From Roseobacter denitrificans OCh 114 (lineage in GTDB: Bacteria > Pseudomonadota > Alphaproteobacteria > Rhodobacterales > Rhodobacteraceae): DNA of 64,000 nt. The notes under the pieces are model-generated. The model saw nothing but the letters and a program-made list of their open reading frames with translations, was not told the DNA's origin and did not search any database. Positions 1-7,539 of this stretch are shown one piece after another. The stretch is from NCBI RefSeq assembly GCF_000014045.1, contig NC_008209.1, positions 1-64,000 on the forward strand, read 5' to 3'. Within the stretch, counting starts at the first letter, position 1. Each line of letters starts with the position of its first letter. A program made the translations under genes and the position numbers.

Positions 1-89
1 ACCATGGCGACTTCCCATCCCTGGAAGGGATAGATCGGACCAACATCGGCCATATCCACGGCCCAGCTTTCATATCCAATAGTAGACAT
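1..89 (-). CDS. Truncated N-terminus of a small protein gene downstream of amt
   Basis: Reading leftward from an ATG at 87-89, an open frame of 29 codons runs off the window edge. It begins MSTIGYESWAVDMADVGPIY. A GGAG ribosome binding site lies 7 bases upstream, and only 11 bases separate this start from the amt stop codon, so it is almost certainly the second gene of the amt transcript. I do not recognise a family from this fragment, and no catalytic motif is visible. By position it may be a small accessory protein of ammonium or amine uptake, but that is inference from neighbourhood only. Confidence 0.6.
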   Translation of the reverse strand, partial: MSTIGYESWAVDMADVGPIYPFQGWEVAM

Positions 90-100
90 TCTTGATCTCC

Positions 101-1474
101 TTATTCAGCGGGTCTGATTTTGGATGCGAGAAAGGCTTTGTCGGCCTGAATGATCTCTTGTTTTGCATCCTCATAGGCATGGTGCTCGGCATAATCGAGA
201 CCTTCGAGTTCCACCTCTTCGGGAATACGCAATACCCCTGCCGCGGCCTGCATCTTGGCCACGATGAAAGCCGGCAGGAAGCCAAGTCCGAAGAACATGA
301 TGACCGCGCCAAGGAACTGACCGACCGGATTGATCGAAGCATAGCCTTCAAACGGCGAAGCAGGAGCACCCCAGAGTACGAAACCCGAAATCACGAGACC
401 CACGAAACCCGCGTAGCCATGCACCGCAACCGCGCCCACGGCATCGTCCAGCTTGAAACGACGTTCGACCCAGAAGTGCAAACGATAAACGATCACCACA
501 CCAACTGCAGCGATCAGCATCGCCTGAACCGGATGATAGAGGTCGTTCCCCGCAGAGGCAGTGATCACCCCGGCAAGCCCACCTGAGAAGGTCCAGAACG
601 CATCGCCCTTGGACACAACATAGGCCGCCATCAATCCACCGGACAGGGACATCAGGAAATTGAACGTGATCGCCGACAGAGTTGTGGGCGCGAGGTAGAT
701 GTTCGTGGCCGTCCATGTGATGCCGGTGATCTCCCCGCCGATGACTTCAGGCGCGATAAGAGGCACGTTGCAGGCCGCGTAAAAGCCCCAGAAACCGGTG
801 TAGATCAGGAAAATCCCGATGGTCAGCATCCACGGGTTATGCGGAGGAATGTCGCGTGGCGTGCCGTCCGCTGCAAATTTGCCGATGCGCGGCCCAAGCA
901 CGGTGATCACACCCAGCGCATAGCCCCCGGCAATGGCGTGGATCACACCGGAGGCATAGGCGTCATGATAGCCGAGGTATTTGACCATCCATCCGCCATA
1001 GTGCCAGCCCCAGGCAGCATCAATGATCCACCACACGGACCCGATGAGCACCGCGTGAACCCACAGGGCCGAAGAGCGGATACGCTCGATCACGGAACCA
1101 GAGACGATGGAGGCCGCGGTCCAGGAGAAAAGCAGGAAGGCCGCCCAGAACACGCCGGTGATTCTATCGCCTGCGTTCGGGCCCATTGTTTCAGCCCAGG
1201 GCAGGTTCGCCGCACCGGCTTCCAGATCAAGCCCGCCAAAGAACGGGAACATCGGAAACGCCCAGTAGATCCACCAGCCAAAGAAAAAGAAGGTGACCGT
1301 GACCAAGGGAATGACCATCACGTTTTTCATCAGGGTATGCATGTGGTTGCGCCGTCGACTCGCGCCGACTTCATACATGCAGAACCCCACGTGAATCAGG
1401 AACATGAACACGACCGTCACCCAGTAATAAAACTCGGTGAACACCGTGGTCAGTGCGTTTAGATTACCATCCAT
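101..1474 (-). CDS. amt: Ammonium transporter (Amt/MEP family)
   Basis: Inner-membrane channel of 457 residues conducting ammonium or ammonia, with about 11 hydrophobic segments. The twin-histidine pore of AmtB is recognisable: His179 in GVIHAIAGG with Asp171 eight residues before it (AmtB Asp160/His168 spacing), and His352 in AVHGYAGFVG. The family motif around residues 120-133 (ASIVSGSVIERIR) is also present. No cleavable signal peptide is obvious and the C-tail is longer than in AmtB. The start has an AGGAG site about 8 bases upstream. No glnK lies directly beside it. It is divergent from dmmDABC, which would release methylamine and ultimately ammonium, so it may serve recapture of leaked ammonium or uptake of methylated amines. 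The substrate preference is inference. Confidence 0.93.
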   Translation of the reverse strand: MDGNLNALTTVFTEFYYWVTVVFMFLIHVGFCMYEVGASRRRNHMHTLMKNVMVIPLVTVTFFFFGWWIYWAFPMFPFFGGLDLEAGAANLPWAETMGPNAGDRITGVFWAAFLLFSWTAASIVSGSVIERIRSSALWVHAVLIGSVWWIIDAAWGWHYGGWMVKYLGYHDAYASGVIHAIAGGYALGVITVLGPRIGKFAADGTPRDIPPHNPWMLTIGIFLIYTGFWGFYAACNVPLIAPEVIGGEITGITWTATNIYLAPTTLSAITFNFLMSLSGGLMAAYVVSKGDAFWTFSGGLAGVITASAGNDLYHPVQAMLIAAVGVVIVYRLHFWVERRFKLDDAVGAVAVHGYAGFVGLVISGFVLWGAPASPFEGYASINPVGQFLGAVIMFFGLGFLPAFIVAKMQAAAGVLRIPEEVELEGLDYAEHHAYEDAKQEIIQADKAFLASKIRPAE

Positions 1475-1516
1475 ATCTGTCTCCTCAGTCGGAATAGTCT
1501 TTATTATTGTGAAATA

Positions 1517-1568
1517 TTTTTTACTGCAGGGGAGCGTCTTTTTTCATATCTGTCAATTTTTTTTACTG
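1517..1568. promoter_or_regulatory. Paired 10-bp direct repeats in the amt/dmmD divergent promoter region
   Basis: The 248-bp gap 1475-1722 between divergent amt and dmmD is A+T-rich against a GC-rich background. It holds two identical copies of TTTTTTACTG, at 1517-1526 and 1559-1568, whose spacing of 42 bp is four helical turns. This would suit a regulator binding twice on one face of the DNA, possibly one of the two regulators encoded at 5659-7435. No convincing sigma-54 promoter was found. The dmmD start has a GGGAG site at 1711-1715. The operator role is inference. Confidence 0.3.
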
Positions 1569-1722
1569 GTTTGACGGATTCAGTCTGATCTGCCGACCGC
1601 AAAAACACGCCGATAGCGGGGCTATAAAGTTTCCCATCAGGAAAAAATTCTGATCACAGGTATTGCTTTTTCAACGCACTTGGGTCTCAATATCGCGGAA
1701 CAGAAGATCAGGGAGACAGGAA

Positions 1723-2871
1723 ATGGCGATCATTTACAGAACGTCGGCACTGGCGCAGCGCCATGCTGAAATCGGCGGTGAACTGGAAGACTGGAATGGC
1801 ATGGGAACCGCATGGTTCTACGACCATTCCGATGAGCGTGCGAAAGCGGACTACGAGGCTGTGCGCACCAAGGCCGGCCTTATGGATGTGTCGGGCCTCA
1901 AGAAGATTCACCTGAGCGGTCCGCACGCAGCAGCGGTAATCGACCGGGCCACCACGCGCAACGTGGACAAGCTGATGCCGGGTCGCGCGGTCTATGCCGC
2001 GATGCTGGACGATCGCGGTCTCTTTATCGACGACTGCGTGATCTACCGTTTGTCGGTGAACAACTGGCTTTTGGTCCACGGCACGGGAACAGGCCACGAA
2101 AGCCTTGCGATGGCCGCCTATGGCAAGAATGTGTCGATGATCTTTGACGACGATCTACACGATATGTCGCTGCAGGGTCCCGTTGCGGTGGATTTCCTCG
2201 CCAAACATGTGCCGGGCATTCGTGATCTCGCGTATTTCGGCATCATCCAGACCAAACTGTTCGGCATGCCCGTCATGATTTCGCGCACCGGCTATACCGG
2301 CGAGCGCGGCTACGAGATTTTCTGCGAAGGCCGTCACGCCATCGCCCTGTGGGACGCGATCCTCGAAGATGGCAAGGACATGGGCATTCGCCCGGTGCAG
2401 TTCTCCACCCTCGACCTGCTGCGGACCGAAAGCTACCTGCTGTTCTATCCCGGCGACAATTCCGAGACCTACCCCTTCGAGAATGGCGCCGCCTGTGGCG
2501 ACTCGCTGTGGGAGCTGGGGCTGGAATTCACCGTCTCACCGGGCAAGACCGGTTTCCGCGGTGCGGAAAACCACTATGCGCTTGAGGGCAAGGAACGCTT
2601 CAAGATCTACGGCGTGCGGCTTGAAGGTACAACCGCCGCGGATGAGGGGGCAGATTTGCTCAAGGATGGCGAAAAGGTCGGTGTCGTGACGTATGGCATG
2701 CGCTCTGATCTGTTTGATCACACCGTAGGCATTGCCCGGATGCCCGTCGAATGTGCAACCCCGGGAACCAAGATGACGGTGCGCAATGGCGATGGCACGG
2801 AAATCCCATGTGTCGCCGAGGAAATGCCATTCTATGACAAGGACAAGGCCATCCGCACAGCCAAGGGCTGA
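1723..2871 (+). CDS. dmmD: DmmD, GcvT-family folate-binding protein of the dimethylamine monooxygenase operon
   Basis: First gene of dmmDABC, 382 residues, made of an aminomethyltransferase/GcvT folate-binding fold with a C-terminal GcvT barrel domain. In Roseobacter strains this order (GcvT-like D, then A, B, C) defines the dimethylamine monooxygenase operon. Its likely role is capture of the formaldehyde released on N-demethylation as 5,10-methylene-tetrahydrofolate, which is inferred from family and context. The frame stays open further upstream, but the ATG at 1723 is chosen because GGGAG stands 7 bases before it and the protein then begins with a typical family start (MAIIYRTSAL). A strong hairpin separates it from dmmA, so it may be made in different amounts from the other subunits. 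Confidence 0.85.
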   Translation: MAIIYRTSALAQRHAEIGGELEDWNGMGTAWFYDHSDERAKADYEAVRTKAGLMDVSGLKKIHLSGPHAAAVIDRATTRNVDKLMPGRAVYAAMLDDRGLFIDDCVIYRLSVNNWLLVHGTGTGHESLAMAAYGKNVSMIFDDDLHDMSLQGPVAVDFLAKHVPGIRDLAYFGIIQTKLFGMPVMISRTGYTGERGYEIFCEGRHAIALWDAILEDGKDMGIRPVQFSTLDLLRTESYLLFYPGDNSETYPFENGAACGDSLWELGLEFTVSPGKTGFRGAENHYALEGKERFKIYGVRLEGTTAADEGADLLKDGEKVGVVTYGMRSDLFDHTVGIARMPVECATPGTKMTVRNGDGTEIPCVAEEMPFYDKDKAIRTAKG

Positions 2872-2886
2872 TCTGGATGTACATTG

Positions 2887-2913
2887 AAAGGCGCCTTCCA
2901 AGCGGGCGCCTTT
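2887..2913 (+). terminator. Terminator-like hairpin between dmmD and dmmA
   Basis: A perfect 9-bp stem, AAAGGCGCC at 2887-2895 pairing with GGCGCCTTT at 2905-2913, encloses a 9-base loop and is followed by TT. It resembles an intrinsic terminator with a short U-tract. It lies 16 bases after the dmmD stop and about 35 bases before the dmmA start, so it could attenuate transcription or protect the dmmD message. dmmA has its own good ribosome binding site (GGAGAG near 2934). Confidence 0.7.
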
Positions 2914-2947
2914 TTCGCCACCGTAGATCGAAAGGAGAGACGGCAGC

Positions 2948-3556
2948 ATGTCGAAATTTCAGTTTCCGAAAAGCATCAGAAGCCGCCCTGTCTATGGGAC
3001 ACTGACGCCGCGTCGGGGCAAATCACACCTTATGATAGCGGATGCGGAAGGGGCAGAGGCCTTGCTGGATCTGGCCCAGCAAGACGCGGAAGTCTTTCGC
3101 ACCGCCCATCTGATCTATATTCCCAAAGCCACCGGCGAAACCTATGTGGAAAAACTCAAGGCGCTGAAGCCTGCGCAATTCTATGTCGGGCCAAGCTATG
3201 AGGCCTCGGTGTCGCGCATCCGCCGCGTTCTGTCGGATGCCCACATGGGTCTGCAGGTTTACCTGACCGGCACCGAGGGCCTGATGGGTCAGGCGATGAA
3301 CGAAGCCATGACCGCAGGCATTCCGCATCAGGCAATCCAGACCGAGCATCGTGGCTCTGTCGCGCGGCGCATGCAGTGCGTGCACTGCAAGGGCATCACC
3401 GAGGATGTGATGACCGACCCGTTCCAATGTACCCATTGTGGATTGCACCTTTTCGTTCGGGATCATTATTCACGCAGACTTGCCGCCTTTCAGGGCGTGT
3501 GCATTGATGCCGAAGATCCCGGAAACATCCCCGAACCCGTGGAGCTGTACAAATGA
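2948..3556 (+). CDS. dmmA: Dimethylamine monooxygenase subunit DmmA
   Basis: A 202-residue cytoplasmic protein matching the DmmA-type subunit: an alpha/beta N-terminal region (about 1-135) and a C-terminal zinc-ribbon-like module with CxxC pairs at Cys144/Cys147 and Cys161/Cys164. With DmmB and DmmC it forms the NAD(P)H-dependent enzyme that converts dimethylamine plus oxygen to methylamine and formaldehyde. The exact role of DmmA in the complex (structural, or electron relay) cannot be told from the sequence. Start at 2948 follows GGAGAG by about 10 bases. The stop overlaps the dmmB start by 4 bases (ATGA), so A and B are translationally coupled. Confidence 0.85.
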   Translation: MSKFQFPKSIRSRPVYGTLTPRRGKSHLMIADAEGAEALLDLAQQDAEVFRTAHLIYIPKATGETYVEKLKALKPAQFYVGPSYEASVSRIRRVLSDAHMGLQVYLTGTEGLMGQAMNEAMTAGIPHQAIQTEHRGSVARRMQCVHCKGITEDVMTDPFQCTHCGLHLFVRDHYSRRLAAFQGVCIDAEDPGNIPEPVELYK

Positions 3557-4539
3557 GCGCCGCCCCCCAGAAAGCCAAAGCCGGTGCCGAAAAGATCGAG
3601 GTCGAAGTCAGCGCCATTGTCCCCGTCAACGAACTGGTCTCACGGTTCGAATTCAAACGCCGCGACGGGCAGCCGTTCCCACCTTTTTCTGCGGGCGCAC
3701 ATACCGTCGTTGAAATGAATGACAATGGCCGGATGCGTCTCAACCCCTATTCGCTCATGTCTGACCCGGCGGATACGTCGATCTATGCGATCTCCGTGCG
3801 CCGCGACGATGAGGGACGGGGCGGGTCACTTTTCATGCACCGGCACGTCAAGGTCGGCGATCCGATGACGATCACCTATCCGGTCAACCTCTTTCCGCTT
3901 GATCTGCGCGGGCACAAACATGTGTTTCTTGCAGGCGGGATCGGCATCACGCCCTTCCTGTCGATGATTGCCACGCTCGAACGCATGGGCGGGCGTTGGG
4001 AAATGCACTACGCCTGCCGGAGCAAAGCACTGGGGTCTTACGTGGACGAACTGACAGGACGCCACCCGGACAAGGTGCATGTCTATTGCGATGATCAGGA
4101 CGAGGCGATCCCCCTGGAAAGCCTGCTCGATGGTCAGCCCCTGGGCACACATGTCTATGTCTGCGGCCCGGCGGGAATGATCAACTGGGTGCACAGCACC
4201 GCCGAAGCGCATGGATGGCCCAAGGAACACGTACACTCCGAAGAATTCCTTGCGCCGCAACCGGGCAAACCTTTTGAGGTACGCTTGTGCAAATCCGACA
4301 TCGTGATTCAGGTGGGTGAGCACGAAAGCCTGCTGGAAGCGATCGAGCGTTGCGGCGTTCAGGCGCCGTTCCTCTGCCGCGGCGGAGCTTGCGGGCAGTG
4401 CGAAACCGATGTGGTCGAGGCCGATGGCGAATTCATCCACCGCGACCACTGGCTGGAAGAAGAAGAACACGCCAGCGGCAAGAAAATCATGCCATGCGTC
4501 AGCCGCTTTGTCGGCAAAACGCTGGTTCTGGATCGATAG
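3553..4539 (+). CDS. dmmB: DmmB, flavin and [2Fe-2S] reductase subunit of dimethylamine monooxygenase
   Basis: A 328-residue PDR/VanB-type reductase. An N-terminal flavin-binding barrel carries NPYSLMS at residues 64-70. A nucleotide-binding domain follows with GGIGITP at 128-134 and VCGPAGM at 203-209. A C-terminal plant-type ferredoxin domain binds [2Fe-2S] through Cys275, Cys280, Cys283 and Cys315. It passes electrons from NAD(P)H to the haem-dependent demethylase subunit DmmC. It starts within the dmmA stop codon and ends 11 bases before dmmC. By sequence alone it could be any Rieske- or P450-type reductase, but the operon context fixes the assignment. Confidence 0.9.
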   Translation: MSAAPQKAKAGAEKIEVEVSAIVPVNELVSRFEFKRRDGQPFPPFSAGAHTVVEMNDNGRMRLNPYSLMSDPADTSIYAISVRRDDEGRGGSLFMHRHVKVGDPMTITYPVNLFPLDLRGHKHVFLAGGIGITPFLSMIATLERMGGRWEMHYACRSKALGSYVDELTGRHPDKVHVYCDDQDEAIPLESLLDGQPLGTHVYVCGPAGMINWVHSTAEAHGWPKEHVHSEEFLAPQPGKPFEVRLCKSDIVIQVGEHESLLEAIERCGVQAPFLCRGGACGQCETDVVEADGEFIHRDHWLEEEEHASGKKIMPCVSRFVGKTLVLDR

Positions 4540-4550
4540 GGAGGTCCTTT

Positions 4551-5618
4551 ATGACGATACAATTCAACACCGAAACGTTCCGCGACGACTATTCCTTCCG
4601 CAACTCGGACTGGGCGATCAAACGCTTCCCGTTTCCGTTCCACGAAGACAGCTATATGTATTCGGTCAACATGGAGCAGCATCGCGGCGGACCGAAGGGG
4701 TCGGTCTACGAAATGCGGTTCGATGTCGATGAGCACTATGTCTCGGAGATGGCAGACCGCGCCATTGTGCTGGCGGAGGATCCGCTGCGGTGCCAGTCGC
4801 TGCCGCATATGACGCTGGCGGGCTGGGACACGCTGGAGCTGATCATGGTCAGTAAATCAGAGGATTACCCCGACCTGTTCGAGTTGCACCGCGACGGTAA
4901 TCGCTGGCGCTGGATCAACAAGCCAATGGACATTGATCACACCTTTACATTCCTGGATGAGACCACGCTTCCCTGCGGGCCGCTGGAATACATCACCCGT
5001 CAGGCACAGGGCGATTACGCCGTGCTCGATCAGCGCGATGACATGCTTTACATGGACGCCGGCATGGTAACGACGCAGGCGGACTGGAGCCTCGATTTCG
5101 ACATCGGCATGGATTTTTTCGAATGGCACGCGCCGGTGCCGCTGGCGCATGAAATGGGTATTTTCAAGCGCGCGTTGAAATTCCTGCTCAACATCCAGCA
5201 GGGCGCGCCCGCCCGGCGGCTGAACTGGACGATGACGGTAAACCCCCTGCTCGATACAAGCCCAGAGAACTATCACAAATGGGGTGTGCAAAAGACGACG
5301 CTGACGCCGGAAAACATCGGTTCCAAACAGCATTTGCGGGTGGAGTTGCAAACCTTCTACCGTTTGCCGCGGTCCAATGCGCTGCTGTTCCCGATCCGCT
5401 GTTACCTGATCTCGTTTCAGGATCTGGTGACGATCCCGAAATGGGGCCGCCGTCTGCACCGCGTCATCCGCGACCTGCCCGAGGAACTGGCGACCTACAA
5501 GGGCTTCATCGACAACCGTCCGTTGATGCTGGACTATCTCAGCCGGTATGACGACGGTTTGCCGACATCGCCCGGCGTCTGGCCGGACCTCGACACCGAG
5601 CCGTCCTTGCAAAAGTAG
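4551..5618 (+). CDS. dmmC: DmmC, haem-dependent oxidative N-demethylase subunit
   Basis: A 355-residue member of the haem-dependent oxidative N-demethylase family (HODM alpha-like, formerly DUF3445). This is the presumed catalytic, haem-carrying subunit that hydroxylates an N-methyl group of dimethylamine. The sequence is rich in aromatic residues, has no signal peptide or membrane segment, and shows family landmarks such as RLNWTMTVNPLLDTSP near residue 224 and a C-terminal RLHRVIRDLPEEL stretch. The ATG at 4551 is preferred over upstream in-frame codons because GGGAGG precedes it and the upstream part overlaps dmmB. The haem ligand cannot be named from sequence alone. Last gene of the operon. 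Confidence 0.87.
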   Translation: MTIQFNTETFRDDYSFRNSDWAIKRFPFPFHEDSYMYSVNMEQHRGGPKGSVYEMRFDVDEHYVSEMADRAIVLAEDPLRCQSLPHMTLAGWDTLELIMVSKSEDYPDLFELHRDGNRWRWINKPMDIDHTFTFLDETTLPCGPLEYITRQAQGDYAVLDQRDDMLYMDAGMVTTQADWSLDFDIGMDFFEWHAPVPLAHEMGIFKRALKFLLNIQQGAPARRLNWTMTVNPLLDTSPENYHKWGVQKTTLTPENIGSKQHLRVELQTFYRLPRSNALLFPIRCYLISFQDLVTIPKWGRRLHRVIRDLPEELATYKGFIDNRPLMLDYLSRYDDGLPTSPGVWPDLDTEPSLQK

Positions 5619-5629
5619 GATCGGATAAT

Positions 5630-5654
5630 GCCGGGTGCGGATCGCCCGCCCGGC
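5630..5654. terminator. GC-rich inverted repeat between convergent dmmC and regulator gene
   Basis: GCCGGG at 5630-5635 pairs with CCCGGC at 5649-5654 around a 13-base loop, inside the 40-bp gap between the convergent stops of dmmC and the cupin regulator. No T-run follows on either side, so it would be at best a weak bidirectional terminator. It is unlike the 99-bp repeats that fill three other convergent gaps in this window. Confidence 0.35.
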
Positions 5655-5658
5655 CTGC

Positions 5659-6306
5659 TCAGCTTCTCTGCGGGTAGCAGATCACCGACAGGTAACGCGC
5701 GGGCAATTCGATCAGGTCTTCGGGACCGTGGGGGGCATCCGCGTCGAAAAAGAGCGTATCCCCCGCTTCGAGCGTATAATGCGCGTTCCCATGCATGTAA
5801 CCCACCTTGCCTTCCAGCATGTAGATCATTTCGATCCCCTCATGCTGGAATGTCTGGAACGTATCCGCTTCGGTATTGAGCGTGATGAGATAGGGTTCCA
5901 CGATCACACCGGAATTATTCGACCCGATATGGCCCAAAAGGTCATAGTGATGCCCCGCACGGGTGCCCGCACGTTCAATCTCAAGACCCTCCCCGGCCTT
6001 GGTATGCACAGCCTCGCGATGTTCCTCGAACCCTTTGAAAAAGGCGGTGAGCGGCACCGACAGGGCATTGGCCAACGCCTGCAACGTGGTCAGCGACGGG
6101 GACGTATTGCCGTTTTCGATTTTTGACAACATGCCGATAGACAGATCCGTCAGACGGGACAATTCGGCCACGGTCATGCCCTTTTGCTTGCGATACGCCC
6201 GAACCTCACGCCCGATTGCAACCTCAAGCACTTTCTCGCGTTCTTCGCGAACGCCATGTGGGTCCTGGATCAGTTTTGTCATGGTCTTGGTACTGTCTAC
6301 GTTCAT
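5659..6306 (-). CDS. XRE-family transcriptional regulator with C-terminal cupin domain
   Basis: A 215-residue DNA-binding regulator: a helix-turn-helix domain at about 32-87 (GREVRAYRKQKGMTVAELS, then SKIENGNTSPSL) and a cupin sensor domain at about 135-210. Such HTH-cupin proteins often regulate amine, polyamine or amino-acid catabolism in response to a small ligand bound in the cupin. It is convergent with dmmC and divergent from the GlxA-type regulator, so dmmDABC or the sox genes are plausible targets. The start is uncertain: the ATG at 6306 has only a weak AAAGG upstream, and an in-frame ATG at 6282 has no better site. Confidence 0.85.
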   Translation of the reverse strand: MNVDSTKTMTKLIQDPHGVREEREKVLEVAIGREVRAYRKQKGMTVAELSRLTDLSIGMLSKIENGNTSPSLTTLQALANALSVPLTAFFKGFEEHREAVHTKAGEGLEIERAGTRAGHHYDLLGHIGSNNSGVIVEPYLITLNTEADTFQTFQHEGIEMIYMLEGKVGYMHGNAHYTLEAGDTLFFDADAPHGPEDLIELPARYLSVICYPQRS

Positions 6307-6427
6307 GATGACCGGCCTTTACACTACATAAAACGAGGATGTGCAACACACCCGCCTCGCGACAAAGGGTAAGCGATTTTCCACTTATTGCAAAAAAATT
6401 TTACTCAGATTAAAAAATGTTTTGCAC

Positions 6428-7435
6428 ATGACACGTTCCACCACTTCGCCCCGATCCATTGGTTTTCTGCTTTTTCCAGGTTTTCCGATGGCCTGCCTAA
6501 CCTCGGTAATCGAGCCTTTGCGCGCGGCGAACGAGATATCTGGAGCGACCGCCTTCACCTGGGAACTGATTGCGGAACAACCGGGCCCGGTGGCGTCCAG
6601 CGCGGGTATCCCTTTCGGGCCACAGAGTCTTTTGGCGGACGTGGATGCCCCGGACTACCTGCTCCTGCTTTCTGCGCCCTCTGTGCGTTTTGCCGACCAG
6701 CGCACACCTGCGCATCTGCGGCGACTGGCACGCCATGGCTGTACCCTCGGCGCCATCAGCGGCGGTGTGTTTCCACTGGTGCGCAGCGGCGCGGTCGAGG
6801 GCGCGCGCCTGTCCGTCCATTGGTGCTATGAGGCTGCATTCGCGGCGGAATTTCCCGACATGTTGCAAAGTGACGAGGTGATCGAGACATCGGATCGCTG
6901 CGTAACGGCGTCGGGCGCCGCCGCCGCCTTCGATCTTGCCCTTGGCTTTATCGACACGGCCCTTGGGCCGAATGTTGCAACTGAGGTCGCATGCTGGTTC
7001 CAGCACCCGATGATGCGCAAGATCGGCGTCAAACAATCGGTGCCGGCGCATTTGACCGACAGCATTCAGAACGACCTGTCCCCCCTTGTGTCGGACGCCA
7101 TCCGCATCTTTGCCGAAGACCTGTCAAACCCGGTATCGGTCGCAGGCGTGGCCAAAGCCCTGAATGTGTCGCCCCGGCATCTGGAACGCAGTTTCAAGAA
7201 AGCGGCGGGACAGAACCCGACGACCTATTTCCGATGGTTGCGGATGCAGGCGGCGCGACAGATCGTGCTTTATACCAATGACGCCATCTCCGATGTGGCG
7301 GCTGCGGTCGGATATGCGAGCACCAAACACTTCATCCGTCACTACCGTGCTGAATATGGCCTGAGCCCGCAGGAAGACCGCAAGCGGATCAACCTCTATC
7401 GCACAGAAGGCAATCGCCCTGTGCCGTCGGTCTGA
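6428..7435 (+). CDS. GlxA-family AraC-type regulator, GbdR-like
   Basis: A 335-residue regulator with an N-terminal DJ-1/PfpI (glutamine amidotransferase-like) sensor domain at about 10-175 and a C-terminal AraC double helix-turn-helix at about 230-325 (VAGVAKALNVSPRHLERSFK, then DVAAAVGYASTKHFIRHYR). This is the architecture of GbdR, CdhR and SouR, which respond to dimethylglycine, carnitine metabolites or sarcosine. Standing next to soxGADB, a role as activator of sarcosine or betaine catabolism is likely, though the ligand is inferred. The ATG at 6428 is chosen because the upstream extension of the frame is A+T-rich intergenic sequence. It is followed by a 99-bp repeat that fills the gap to soxG. 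Confidence 0.87.
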   Translation: MTRSTTSPRSIGFLLFPGFPMACLTSVIEPLRAANEISGATAFTWELIAEQPGPVASSAGIPFGPQSLLADVDAPDYLLLLSAPSVRFADQRTPAHLRRLARHGCTLGAISGGVFPLVRSGAVEGARLSVHWCYEAAFAAEFPDMLQSDEVIETSDRCVTASGAAAAFDLALGFIDTALGPNVATEVACWFQHPMMRKIGVKQSVPAHLTDSIQNDLSPLVSDAIRIFAEDLSNPVSVAGVAKALNVSPRHLERSFKKAAGQNPTTYFRWLRMQAARQIVLYTNDAISDVAAAVGYASTKHFIRHYRAEYGLSPQEDRKRINLYRTEGNRPVPSV

Positions 7436-7440
7436 CCTGG

Positions 7441-7539
7441 AGCGTCCGGAGAGATACCCGCAGCATCATGTATCACGTAACGTGTTGAAAGCCTTGATTC
7501 CAGGCCGCGTTACGTGATCGAGGTTTTTCGCATGACGCT
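7441..7539. repeat. 99-bp palindromic intergenic repeat, copy A
   Basis: This unit fills the gap between the convergent stops of the AraC-type gene (5 bp away) and soxG (directly abutting). Its ends are AGCGTC at 7441-7446 and GACGCT at 7534-7539. Inside lies a perfect 11-bp inverted repeat, ATCACGTAACG at 7472-7482 and CGTTACGTGAT at 7508-7518. Copies B (16893-16991) and C (38754-38852) have the same length, ends and placement. The right end shares GGTTTTTCG with copy C. It is probably a bidirectional terminator or a small mobile or REP-like element. Confidence 0.75.

Noticed and set aside
1475..1722. Sigma-54 promoter upstream of amt
   Set aside because: I looked for TGGC-N7-TTGC-type spacing on the minus strand because amt genes are often NtrC-controlled, but found no acceptable match.
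2349..2689. Alternative frames within dmmD
   Set aside because: Shadow frames of the GcvT-like gene without start signals.
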